DNA from: Nitriliruptoraceae bacterium | GTDB lineage: Bacteria > Actinomycetota > Nitriliruptoria > Nitriliruptorales > Nitriliruptoraceae | DNA: 6,964 nt | Direction of reading: 5' to 3' | Assembly (NCBI GenBank): GCA_007123425.1 | Contig: SKLC01000330.1 | Span: 1 to 6,964, forward strand | In this document: positions 1-5,936 of the stretch, piece by piece | How positions within the stretch are numbered: position 1 is the stretch's first letter | How the letters are laid out: every line of letters starts with the position of its first letter | The notes under the pieces: model-generated | The model's database searches: none | Seen by the model: only the letters and a program-made list of their open reading frames with translations | What the model was told of the DNA's origin: nothing | Made by a program: the position numbers and the translations under genes

Positions 1-626
1 AGCCTTGCCTCGGATGGGACACGGTGTGGCTGGAGGAGCCGCATCATGCCCATCAGGCCCTCGCAGACGAGGTCATCGACCTCAACGCCTGGATGGCGGA
101 CAACGGCTTCCACGACGAGGGGCTGGTGGCCGAGGGACGCCTCAGCGGCGTAGGGGAGGACCTCCTGCCCGACTGTCCCCCCGAGCAGGGGATCGATCCG
201 CAGGTCGTTCGCGACCTGGTGGTCCATGAGCTGCCCGTTCCGAACCCCACGAGCCAGCCCGACTGGGCGCTGACCGGGATGCCGACCTACCTCGAGATCG
301 GGTCCTCAGCGGAGTACGAGGAGACGCTGACCGGTGACGTCCTGCCCGTGTCGGTCACCGTCAGCGGACAGGCGAGCTTCCACGTCGACTGGGGCGATGG
401 CACCGAGACGACGCACGATTCCGCAGGCGGTCCGTACCCGGACGGTGACGTGGTGCACACCTATGCCACCGCGGTCGAAGACGGCATCGAGATCGTGGTC
501 ACCCCGGTGTGGGAGCTGGAGTGGTCGGCGGCGGGGTTGACGATGCCGCTCGAGGTCACGCTCGAGCCCGCGACCTACGAGCTTCCCGTGCGCGAGCTGC
601 AGGCGGTGCGCTCGTCCTCGCACTGA
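1..626 (+). CDS. C-terminal part of a probable exported protein with a PKD-like domain (5' end outside window)
   Basis: The reading frame is open from base 3 to the TGA at 624-626, giving about 207 residues with no in-frame stop. The GTG at 24 has no clear ribosome binding site, so I treat the gene as truncated by the window edge. The central part has a PKD/beta-sandwich signature. A stretch of alternating hydrophobic residues (PVSVTVSG) is followed by FHVDWGDGTETT, a glycine-rich loop (AGGPYPDGD) and VVHTYAT, the usual WGDG...HTY pattern of PKD repeats in secreted or surface actinobacterial proteins. A proline-rich segment (VPNPTSQP) followed by WALTGMPTYLEI precedes it. No membrane segment is visible in the part present. 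The layout resembles small exported PKD-like proteins seen in actinobacteria, some near Tad pilus loci, but that link is recalled and cannot be tested here. A role in surface adhesion or envelope structure is inference; the substrate or partner is unknown. The gene converges on the minus-strand cluster, 40 bp away. Confidence 0.72.
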   Translation, partial: PCLGWDTVWLEEPHHAHQALADEVIDLNAWMADNGFHDEGLVAEGRLSGVGEDLLPDCPPEQGIDPQVVRDLVVHELPVPNPTSQPDWALTGMPTYLEIGSSAEYEETLTGDVLPVSVTVSGQASFHVDWGDGTETTHDSAGGPYPDGDVVHTYATAVEDGIEIVVTPVWELEWSAAGLTMPLEVTLEPATYELPVRELQAVRSSSH

Positions 627-637
627 GCCGGACGAGC
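610..637. terminator. Possible bidirectional stem-loop between convergent genes
   Basis: Bases 610-617 (GCTCGTCC) and 630-637 (GGACGAGC) form a perfect 8-bp, GC-rich inverted repeat with a 12-nt loop. It spans the stop codon of the left-hand gene and lies about 30 bp past the stop of the convergent acyltransferase gene. There is no T-run on either strand, so a classic intrinsic terminator is not shown. High-GC actinobacteria often use stems with no U-tract, which keeps this plausible but weak. Confidence 0.3.
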
Positions 638-666
638 ACGGGCGCCTGAGAGCACTCGAGCGGGTG

Positions 667-1374
667 TCAGCCGGGGGCGCTCGTCGGTGCGGTCGACGGG
701 TCGCCCGGCTCGCGCGGGTTGCCGTCCCGGTCGGTGGGCACCCAGCCGAGCTCCGGGAAGTAGCGGCGCACGATGCGAGCCGGCGCCCCGGCGATGACGG
801 CGAAGTCGGGCACCGTGCCGGTGACGACCGAGCCGGCGGCCACGACCACGTGATCGCCGATGGTGGTGCCCGGCAGGATCACCGACCCGTGCCCGAGCCA
901 GCAGTCGCGCCCCACCCGGACCGGGGCGTTCTTCCACAGCTGGGTGGCGATCGGCTCGTCGACGTTCTCGTAGCCGTGATTCTGGTCGGTGATGTAGACG
1001 AAGTGGCCGGCGCAGGTGTCGTCGCCGATCTCGACCCGCTCGTGGGCGACGATCCCGATGCCCTTGCCCAGCCAGCAGCGGTCGCCGATCGTGACGATCG
1101 GGTCGGCGCGATCGTCCAGCGGGACCGGCATCCCCGCGCTCAGCGTCGCATAGGGGCCGATGATGCAGCGCTCACCGATCTCGATCCGCGGCTCGCCGTG
1201 GAGCACGGTCGAGGGGAAGTTGATCGTCGTGCCGGGGCCGAAGGCCGCGAACCGGCCCGCCTGCCGACTCGTGTGGCCGACCGTGGCCAGGCGCTCGACG
1301 TGCCCCCACGCCCAGTGCAGCACGTCACCTGCGACGCGCTCGACGATGCCGGGGCGGCGGATCTCCTCGCTCAT
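667..1374 (-). CDS. Hexapeptide-repeat (left-handed beta-helix) O-acyltransferase, WbbJ/maltose-acetyltransferase type
   Basis: This 235-residue protein belongs to the acyl-/acetyl-CoA-dependent sugar O-acyltransferase group. Hexapeptide-repeat turns run from about residue 64 to 185: IEIGERCIIG, VTIGDRCWLGKG, VEIGDDTCAG, VRVGRDCWLGHG, then TTIGDHVVVAAGSVVT. The loop YITDQNHGYENVDEPI (127-142) carries the family's catalytic histidine, here His133. The end has the usual VIAGAPARIVRRY signature (193-205), followed by a hydrophilic, Pro-rich tail of about 30 residues. There is no signal peptide, so it should act in the cytosol on an activated sugar, glycan precursor or similar hydroxyl acceptor; the acceptor cannot be read from sequence. 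I chose the ATG at 1374. An in-frame GTG three codons upstream (1381-1383) follows GAGAGG by only 4 nt and is an alternative. It is the last gene of the minus-strand cluster, 53 bp after the GHL10-like gene, and faces the PKD-type gene. Family assignment is firm; substrate is unknown. Confidence 0.9.
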   Translation of the reverse strand: MSEEIRRPGIVERVAGDVLHWAWGHVERLATVGHTSRQAGRFAAFGPGTTINFPSTVLHGEPRIEIGERCIIGPYATLSAGMPVPLDDRADPIVTIGDRCWLGKGIGIVAHERVEIGDDTCAGHFVYITDQNHGYENVDEPIATQLWKNAPVRVGRDCWLGHGSVILPGTTIGDHVVVAAGSVVTGTVPDFAVIAGAPARIVRRYFPELGWVPTDRDGNPREPGDPSTAPTSAPG

Positions 1375-1427
1375 CTTCAGCACGATACCTCTCGCAGCCT
1401 CGGCGGCCCCAACCTCGCCGTGCCGGG

Positions 1428-2795
1428 TCACCCGTCCGGGTCGAAGAAGCCCCAGCGCTGGTCGGCCAGCTCGTCGAACACCTCCCGGCTCTCGTCGGAT
1501 GTCGGCTGCTGGTAGCTGTACACGAGCGCGCCGTCGCCGACGCCCATGGAGCGCGTCGTCTGCTCCAGGGTCGCCTCCGGTGCGTTGAGCCACCCACCGA
1601 CCCCCGGCACGATCCGCGTGGGCGTCTGCGCGTTGAGGTCGGTCTGGAACTCGGTCCACTGGTCGAACCACGCCGCTTGCTGCTCGTCGGCGTCGCGGAA
1701 GTAGACCATCGGCATGAGGGCGTCCACCAGCCCCTCCTGCGCCCAGCGGGGCCAGTCCTGCAGGGCCTCGCGATGGGCGCGCGTCGCCTCGAAGTCCGCG
1801 GTCGACGGCCCGCCCGGGCCCTCGCCCCAGGCGATCACGGCCGCGGACAGCTCGACCCCGCGGTCGGCGGCTGCCACCGCGTCGGCCACGGAGGCCACGA
1901 GCTCTCGGGTGCGCTCGCGCCGCCAGGCCGACCAGCCCGGGTCGGTGGGCGAGGGCGTGCCGCTCGCGCCGGTCTCGTCGCGGTAGCGCGCCAGGGCGCG
2001 CGGGTGGTAGCCGTGACGTTCCGAGGAGTAGCGCACGTAGTCGAGGTGCAGCCCGTCGACCGGGTACTCGCGCGCGATCTCGGCGCTCACGGCTGCGGCG
2101 TGCTCCTGCACCTCGGGGAGAGCGGGGTCGAGGTAGTCGGACCACTCCCCGTCCACGGTGCGGGTCACCCAGCGCTGGTCCTCGGGCGCCTCCACTCCGT
2201 GGGCCGGAGGCAGCCACCCCGACGGGCGGGGCAGGTCGTCGTAGGCGTGGTGCCAGGTGGGCGCGACCGTGATCCAGGCATGGACCTCGAGGTTGCGGGC
2301 ATGGGCCTCCTCGAGCAGGACCGCCAGGACGTCCAGGCCGTCCTCGAGCCGCGGGTCCGGGGTGCGCGGCAGCAGCTCCGAGGTGTAGTAGGCGTCCCAC
2401 CGGCGGGCGACCTGCGCCACGACGGCGGTCGCGTCCGCAGCCGCGAGCTCCTCGACCACCTCGACGATGCCCGCCCGGGTCTTGAGGGCGTCGTCGAACA
2501 GGTGCACCCAGGCGCCGCGCATCGTGGCCTCGTACGGGTCGGGTGCCTCCTGCGGCTCGGGGTCGGGGGCCGGCTCGCGGTCGGGGGCCGGCGCGGGGCC
2601 GGTCTCCTCCGGGTCGGCGGATGGCTCGGGTCGCGCGCTCGGCTCCTCGTGATCGCCACCGTCGGCACCGGGCACCTCGCCGGGGGAACCGCGCACCAGC
2701 AGCAGCACAGCGATCGCGAGCAGCGCCCCGCAGGCAAGCAGCACGCCGAGTGCGAGCGTCGCGGAGCGCCGGCCGCGGGCCGGGATCAGTCGCAC
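1428..2795 (-). CDS. Membrane-anchored GHL10-type (family 10-like) glycoside hydrolase-like protein
   Basis: A 455-residue envelope protein. Residues 1-11 are basic (RLIPARGRRS). Residues 12-34 form one hydrophobic segment, then comes a Pro/Glu/Asp/Ala-rich linker (about 37-90), then a TIM-barrel-like domain from 92 to the end. The domain opens with MRGAWVHLF (92-100), typical of the GHL10/YngK family. It continues with GLDVLAVLLEEAHARNLEVHAWI (153-175), YPVDGLHLDYVRY (244-256, with Asp247 and Asp252), ALMPMVYFRD (359-368) and VPGVGGWLNAPEATLEQ (396-412). Family members are thought to cleave or bind cell-wall or exopolysaccharide glycans outside the cell; the exact bond is unknown here. LLAC at 19-22 resembles a lipobox, but it sits mid-helix with more hydrophobic residues after it, so a signal anchor is equally likely. 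The GTG at 2795 overlaps the end of the decarboxylase gene by 10 bp, with no strong ribosome binding site, suggesting coupled translation. The frame stays open far upstream, but that part is a composition shadow of the neighbouring gene. Confidence 0.87.
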   Translation of the reverse strand: MRLIPARGRRSATLALGVLLACGALLAIAVLLLVRGSPGEVPGADGGDHEEPSARPEPSADPEETGPAPAPDREPAPDPEPQEAPDPYEATMRGAWVHLFDDALKTRAGIVEVVEELAAADATAVVAQVARRWDAYYTSELLPRTPDPRLEDGLDVLAVLLEEAHARNLEVHAWITVAPTWHHAYDDLPRPSGWLPPAHGVEAPEDQRWVTRTVDGEWSDYLDPALPEVQEHAAAVSAEIAREYPVDGLHLDYVRYSSERHGYHPRALARYRDETGASGTPSPTDPGWSAWRRERTRELVASVADAVAAADRGVELSAAVIAWGEGPGGPSTADFEATRAHREALQDWPRWAQEGLVDALMPMVYFRDADEQQAAWFDQWTEFQTDLNAQTPTRIVPGVGGWLNAPEATLEQTTRSMGVGDGALVYSYQQPTSDESREVFDELADQRWGFFDPDG

Positions 2796-4357
2796 AGTGC
2801 GCGCAGCTCGCGATCGAGGACGGCCAGGGTGGCCTCGAGGTGATCGTCGGTGGTCCGCAGGCTGCCCACGGCCAGCCGGAGCACCAGGCGGCCCTCGAGC
2901 CGGGTGTGGGACAGCAGCACCTCGCCGGTGGCGTTCACCCGGTCGAGCCAGGCCTGGTTGAGCTCGTCCAGGCGCTGCTCGCGGAGCGAGGCCTCCACGG
3001 CGGCCGCGTCCTCGCCCGTTGGCGCGTCGCTGGGCAGCGCGCCCGTCTCGAGCGTCGACGCGCCGAGGTCCAGCGTCGCCGGCTCGGCGCGGAAGCAGAC
3101 GGTCGACAGCGGAGCGGGGGCGGCCTGGACCACCGCGGGGTGCTCGGCCACCCAGCGCACGACCCGCGCGGCCTGGGCCACGTGGTGGTCGATCCGTGCG
3201 GCGAGCCCGTCGGCGCCGAAGTAGCGCAGGACCATCCACAGCTTCAGCGAGCGGAACCGTCGACCGAGCTGCACGCCCCAGTTCATGTAGTCGGTGACCT
3301 CGCCGTCGTCGGTGGCGAGGTACTCCGGGATGAGCGAGAAGGCCCGGGTGAGCGTCGCCGGGTCGCGTAGCAGCAGCACGGAGCAGTCGATCGGCGTGAA
3401 GAGCCACTTGTGCGGATTGACCACCAGCGAGTCGGCCCGCTCCACCCCGTCGAGCACCCAGCGCAGTCGCGGGCTGACGGCGGCCGTGGCGCCGTACGCC
3501 CCGTCGACGTGCACCCAGATGTCGTGGCCGAGCTCGGCGACCAGCTCGTCGCGCAGGTCCATGATCGCGGGGACCGGGTCGATCGAGGTCGTCGAGGTGG
3601 TGCCCACGGTGGGCACGATGGCGATCGGGCGGTAGCCGAAGCGCACGTCCTCGCGAACGGCGGCGGCGAGCGCCGCCGGGTCCATGCGCCACTGGTCGTC
3701 GACCTCGACCTGGCGCACGCCGTCGCGGCCGAGCCCCAGGGCGATCGCGGCCTTCTCGACCGACGAGTGGGCCTCCTGCGAGGTGTAGACGCGCAGCAGA
3801 GGCAGGTCCGGTCGACCGGCGAGCCCGCGCTGCCGCACGTCGAGGTCGGCGTGCTCGCGCGCGGCGGCCAACGCCACCATCGTCGACATCGAGGCCGTGT
3901 CGAGGATGATGCCGCGCATCCCCGTGGGCAGTCCCAGCAGCTGCCGGACCCAGTCGACCACGGTCTCCTCGAGCTCGGTCGCCGAGGGCGAGGTCCGCCA
4001 GAGCATGCCGTTGACGTTGAAGCCCGCCGCCAGCGCTTCGCCGAGGATGCCGGGTCCCGATCCGGTGATCGCGAAGTAGGCATGGAAGGCGGGATGATTC
4101 CAGTGCGTGATCCCCGGCAGGACCACCTCGTCGATGTCGTCGAGCATCGCGTCGAAGGGCTCGGGGTCGGCGGGCGGGCTCGCGGGCAGCCGCGAGCGGA
4201 CCTCCCCCGGGGCGACCTGGGAGAGCACGGGCAGCTCGCCCACCCCCGCCAGGTAGTCGGCGATCCAGTCGATCACCCGGTGGCCGTGGGCCCGGAAGTC
4301 CTCCGGGTCCATGTCGCCGAGCCCCAGCTGGGCGGGGTCGAGTCGATCGTCGCTCAC
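2786..4357 (-). CDS. Group II PLP-dependent decarboxylase, aromatic-L-amino-acid decarboxylase family
   Basis: A 523-residue cytosolic enzyme expected to remove CO2 from an aromatic (or related) L-amino acid to give the amine. Family landmarks appear in order. THWNHPAFHAYF (84-95) and LWRTSPSATELE (119-130) belong to the substrate pocket. EAHSSVEKA (195-203) has His197, which stacks on PLP. HVDGAYG (283-289) has Asp285, which pairs with the PLP ring nitrogen. NPHKW (314-318) has Lys317, the Schiff-base lysine. LGRRFRSLKLW (364-374) follows. PEYL (344-347) places Tyr346 at the position of the loop tyrosine Tyr332 of animal DOPA decarboxylase, so decarboxylation rather than aldehyde synthesis is favoured. 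Between that Tyr and the TDY motif the mobile loop is about three residues shorter than in human DDC. An acidic, Ala/Thr-rich insert of roughly 35-40 residues lies near 424-463. The GTG at 4357 overlaps the preceding stop as GTGA, implying translational coupling. The substrate (Trp, Phe, Tyr, DOPA or other) is not determined. Confidence 0.93.
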   Translation of the reverse strand: MSDDRLDPAQLGLGDMDPEDFRAHGHRVIDWIADYLAGVGELPVLSQVAPGEVRSRLPASPPADPEPFDAMLDDIDEVVLPGITHWNHPAFHAYFAITGSGPGILGEALAAGFNVNGMLWRTSPSATELEETVVDWVRQLLGLPTGMRGIILDTASMSTMVALAAAREHADLDVRQRGLAGRPDLPLLRVYTSQEAHSSVEKAAIALGLGRDGVRQVEVDDQWRMDPAALAAAVREDVRFGYRPIAIVPTVGTTSTTSIDPVPAIMDLRDELVAELGHDIWVHVDGAYGATAAVSPRLRWVLDGVERADSLVVNPHKWLFTPIDCSVLLLRDPATLTRAFSLIPEYLATDDGEVTDYMNWGVQLGRRFRSLKLWMVLRYFGADGLAARIDHHVAQAARVVRWVAEHPAVVQAAPAPLSTVCFRAEPATLDLGASTLETGALPSDAPTGEDAAAVEASLREQRLDELNQAWLDRVNATGEVLLSHTRLEGRLVLRLAVGSLRTTDDHLEATLAVLDRELRALCD

Positions 4358-5193
4358 GCGTCCACGGCCTCGTCGTCGGACTCGGCGGTCTGGGGCTCGC
4401 CGGTCTGCTCGTCCTGCTGCTCCTCGGGGGCATCCTCCCCCTCGCCCTCGCCATCGAGGAGCCCGTCGAGCAGGCCGTCGTCGGATGCGTCCGCGTCGGT
4501 CTCCTCGGGCTGCTCGGGAGCCGGCTGGACGTCCGGTGACGTGGTGGGCTCTGGCTCGGGCTCCGGCTCGGGTGCGGGCTCCGGCTCGGGCTCGGGCTCC
4601 GGCTCGGGCTCGGGTTCCGGCTCCGGGTCGGGCTCCGAGCCCTGGCCCTCGGGCGCGGCGGGGAAGGAGAAGTCCGGGATCTCGTCGTCGGGCTCCTCCT
4701 CGGTGAGGTCCGCGCGCTCGTCGGGCAATGGCACCGCGCGCAGCTCCTCGGCATCCTCGTCGGCGTTGGAGCCGTCGGCGCCCAGCACCAGGGTCGGCAC
4801 GAGTCCCGCCACAGCGACCAGCGCCACGAGCGCGACGGCCCGCTGCCAGGGCAGCCGTCGGGCCGGCGCCCGCCCGTCCGGCCAGCGGTGGGCCAGTGCG
4901 GCCCAGACCCGGTCGAGGTCCTCGGGCGGCAGGGGGTGCGGACGCGCCGGCGCGGTCGTGGCGCCTGCCAGGCCCAGCAGCCAGGGCGCGATCGGTGCCT
5001 GCGGGTCGCGCTCGGGCAGGTCGCGCATGGCCCGCACGAAGACGCGGACCACCTCGTCCGTGGGGTCGTCGGCACCGTCCGCCACCGCGTGCACGATGGG
5101 GCCATAGCGGTGCACGAGCACAGCGAAGGCCGGGGCCCACCCAGCCTGCGCCAGCTCGATCAGCTCCGCATCGGAGCGGTCCCCAAAGCGCAC
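4354..5193 (-). CDS. Sigma-70 region-2-like domain fused to one membrane helix and an acidic Glu-Pro repeat tail
   Basis: A 279-residue protein I cannot place in a named family. Residues 7-76 read like region 2 of an ECF sigma factor: SDAELIELAQAGWAPAFAVLVHRYGP, then DPTDEVVRVFVRAMRDLP and a closing PWLLGLA, the usual end of region 2. A short piece (EDLDRVWAALAHRWPDG, 91-107) recalls the start of region 4, but no helix-turn-helix follows. Residues 119-138 (AVALVALVAVAGLVPTLVLG) form one membrane helix after a basic stretch (RAPARRLPWQR), which predicts the N-terminus inside. Residues 141-279 are outside and very acidic, including about 15 Glu-Pro dipeptides (187-216) and a LLDGLLDGEGEGED segment. 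The GTG at 5193 was chosen because GGGAAAGG lies 5 nt upstream. An open frame continues back to 5388 but would run across the divergent promoter region. It is the first gene of the four-gene cluster. Possible roles are a membrane-tethered regulator, an anti-sigma-like decoy or a structural envelope protein; all are inference. Confidence 0.72.
   Translation of the reverse strand: MRFGDRSDAELIELAQAGWAPAFAVLVHRYGPIVHAVADGADDPTDEVVRVFVRAMRDLPERDPQAPIAPWLLGLAGATTAPARPHPLPPEDLDRVWAALAHRWPDGRAPARRLPWQRAVALVALVAVAGLVPTLVLGADGSNADEDAEELRAVPLPDERADLTEEEPDDEIPDFSFPAAPEGQGSEPDPEPEPEPEPEPEPEPEPAPEPEPEPEPTTSPDVQPAPEQPEETDADASDDGLLDGLLDGEGEGEDAPEEQQDEQTGEPQTAESDDEAVDA
4547..4636. repeat. Hexanucleotide microsatellite (GGCTCN on + strand), 15 units
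   Basis: Fifteen tandem 6-bp units based on GGCTCG/GGCTCC, with a few variants (GGTGCG, GGTTCC, GGGTCG), lie inside the sigma-like membrane protein gene. On the coding strand they specify the Glu-Pro repeat. Because the unit is a multiple of three, gain or loss of units would change tail length without breaking the frame. The complementary frame would read Gly-Ser repeats, which is not a real gene. Confidence 0.9.
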
Positions 5194-5198
5194 GATGA

Positions 5199-5206
5199 CC
5201 TTTCCC
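5199..5206 (-). promoter_or_regulatory. Ribosome binding site for the sigma-like membrane protein gene
   Basis: On the minus strand GGGAAAGG ends 5 nt before the GTG at 5193. This is the best Shine-Dalgarno match near the 5' end of the frame and is the reason for choosing this start over upstream ones. Confidence 0.55.
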
Positions 5207-5218
5207 GCCAGGGCCCGG

Positions 5219-5224
5219 AGGGTA
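5219..5224 (-). promoter_or_regulatory. Candidate -10 box for the minus-strand four-gene cluster
   Basis: TACCCT on the minus strand, preceded by GA, fits the TANNNT pattern and would give a leader of about 20 nt before the GTG at 5193. No convincing -35 box is seen 16-19 bp upstream, so the call is tentative. Confidence 0.22.
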
Positions 5225-5274
5225 TCGCCTGCGCGTGCCGATCCCGGTGCGGTGCGACACGCTGCGGTGGGCGC

Positions 5275-5294
5275 GTCCGGCCCGGACACCGGTG
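5275..5294. repeat. Adjacent small palindromes in the divergent intergenic region
   Basis: GTCCGG-C-CCGGAC (5275-5287) is a 6-bp inverted repeat with a 1-nt centre, directly followed and overlapped by the perfect palindrome CACCGGTG (5287-5294). They lie roughly mid-way between the divergent sigma-like and MarR genes. They may be protein-binding sites, but GC-rich DNA makes such short palindromes common by chance. Confidence 0.25.
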
Positions 5295-5320
5295 CCAGGG
5301 ATGCGCCATCGAAGCGGACG

Positions 5321-5351
5321 CGCTCGAGCGGCCCGCCGGCGGGCCTACGCT
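5321..5351 (+). promoter_or_regulatory. Palindromes over a candidate MarR-gene promoter (possible autoregulatory operator)
   Basis: CGCTCGAGCG (5321-5330) is a perfect 10-bp palindrome. It abuts a perfect 16-bp palindrome, GGCCCGCCGGCGGGCC (5330-5345). Immediately after it comes TACGCT (5346-5351), a TANNNT-type -10 box about 25 nt before the MarR start. A protein bound at the 16-mer would cover the -10/-35 spacer, as expected for repressor autoregulation. The 16-mer could instead form an RNA hairpin if transcription began further upstream. No clear -35 box is seen. Confidence 0.4.
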
Positions 5352-5363
5352 GCCGCGGCGACG

Positions 5364-5369
5364 AAAAGG
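5364..5369 (+). promoter_or_regulatory. Ribosome binding site of the MarR-family gene
   Basis: AAAAGG lies 6 nt before the in-frame GTG at 5376. It decides the start: the frame is open upstream to at least 5235, but those extra residues (Arg/Ala-rich) do not resemble MarR proteins. Confidence 0.6.
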
Positions 5370-5375
5370 TGTGGC

Positions 5376-5879
5376 GTGGCCCCTGCACATCCCCTGCCCT
5401 TCGACCCCGTGGACGAGGCGCGTGCCAACTGGCACCGGCACGACTGGCCCGAGCCCGAGGCGATGGCGGCGGTGACCTCGATCACCCGCGCCCACCAGAT
5501 CCTGCTCGCCCGCATCGACGAGGTGCTGCGGCCACTGGAGCTGACCTTCGCTCGCTACGAGGCGCTCGCCCTGCTGCGCTTCTCGCGCCGGGGCGCCTTG
5601 CCGCTGGGGGTGATGGGCCAGCGCCTGCAGGTGCACCCCGCCTCGGTGACCAACGCGGTCGACCGGCTCGAGGCGGCCGGGCTGGTGCTGCGACGCCCGC
5701 ACCCCGAGGATCGCCGGGCCCGCCTGGCTGAGATCACCGACGAGGGGCGCCGCCGGGTGGAGAAGGCCACCGCTGCGCTGGGCGAGATCCGCTTCGGGGC
5801 CGAGGGGCTCACCGACGAGGCGGCGCGTCGGATCACCGAGGAGCTCACGGGGATGCGGCGGGCCGCGGGCGACTTCTGA
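5376..5879 (+). CDS. MarR-family winged helix-turn-helix transcriptional regulator
   Basis: A 167-residue cytosolic DNA-binding protein of usual MarR length. An N-terminal helix region (about 24-50) includes AVTSITRAHQILLARIDEVL. LTFARYEALALLRFS (57-70) is the start of the MarR DNA-binding domain. LGVMGQRLQVHPASVTNAVDRLEAAGLV (77-104) is the helix-turn-helix with the recognition helix at about 89-99. RRPHPEDRRARLAEITDEG (106-124) is the wing with the conserved Asp-Arg (112-113). The C-terminal helix (about 125-165) would complete the dimer interface. The sequence resembles MarR proteins encoded next to acyl-CoA mutase genes in actinobacteria, which matches the downstream neighbour 102 bp away. 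It probably represses that gene through the 12-bp palindrome at 5925-5936 and may control itself and the divergent cluster. The inducer is unknown; an acyl-CoA or organic acid is a guess from context. Confidence 0.93.
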   Translation: MAPAHPLPFDPVDEARANWHRHDWPEPEAMAAVTSITRAHQILLARIDEVLRPLELTFARYEALALLRFSRRGALPLGVMGQRLQVHPASVTNAVDRLEAAGLVLRRPHPEDRRARLAEITDEGRRRVEKATAALGEIRFGAEGLTDEAARRITEELTGMRRAAGDF

Positions 5880-5924
5880 CGTCGCGCGCCACCCGTGGCC
5901 CGATCTCATGGAGCGCACGGATCA

Positions 5925-5936
5925 TTGGACGTCCAA
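5925..5936. promoter_or_regulatory. Perfect 12-bp palindromic operator candidate upstream of the mutase gene
   Basis: TTGGACGTCCAA is its own reverse complement and lies in the 102-bp gap between the MarR gene and the mutase gene. Its left half, TTGGAC, coincides with the proposed -35 box, so a bound dimer would block RNA polymerase. I found no second copy by eye in the window. Binding by the adjacent MarR protein is inferred from position and symmetry. Confidence 0.6.

Noticed and set aside
657..683. Inverted repeat CGAGCG...CGCTCG near the acyltransferase stop
   Set aside because: Only 6 bp with a 15-nt loop and partly inside the coding region; the 8-bp stem at 610-637 is a better terminator candidate.
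1677..2843. Plus-strand open frame (388 codons) antisense to the GHL10-like gene
   Set aside because: Gly/Arg/Val-rich with no recognisable domain. The opposite strand encodes a protein with several family motifs.
2796..5105. Upstream extension of the GHL10-like frame through the whole decarboxylase gene
   Set aside because: The real N-terminus (basic residues plus hydrophobic helix) starts at 2795. The extension is Arg/Ser/Pro-rich composition noise over a gene with clear catalytic motifs in another frame.
3410..5107. Long plus-strand open frame (565 codons) antisense to the decarboxylase and sigma-like genes, with Gly-Ser repeats
   Set aside because: It is the complement of well-supported genes. 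Its Gly-Ser run is the antisense reading of the Glu-Pro microsatellite, and no family motif is visible. High GC content creates such frames.
4358..5260. Upstream extension of the decarboxylase frame
   Set aside because: Homology begins just after the GTG at 4357, which forms a GTGA overlap with the preceding gene. The extension is low-complexity shadow of the sigma-like gene.
5194..5388. Longer N-terminus for the sigma-like protein (start near 5388)
   Set aside because: It would overlap the MarR promoter and start, adds Arg/Pro-rich residues without motif, and ignores the good GGGAAAGG site before the GTG at 5193.
5888..5899. GCCAC-CC-GTGGC mini-hairpin just after the MarR gene
   Set aside because: A two-base loop is too small for a stable hairpin, and there is no T-run, so I do not call a terminator.
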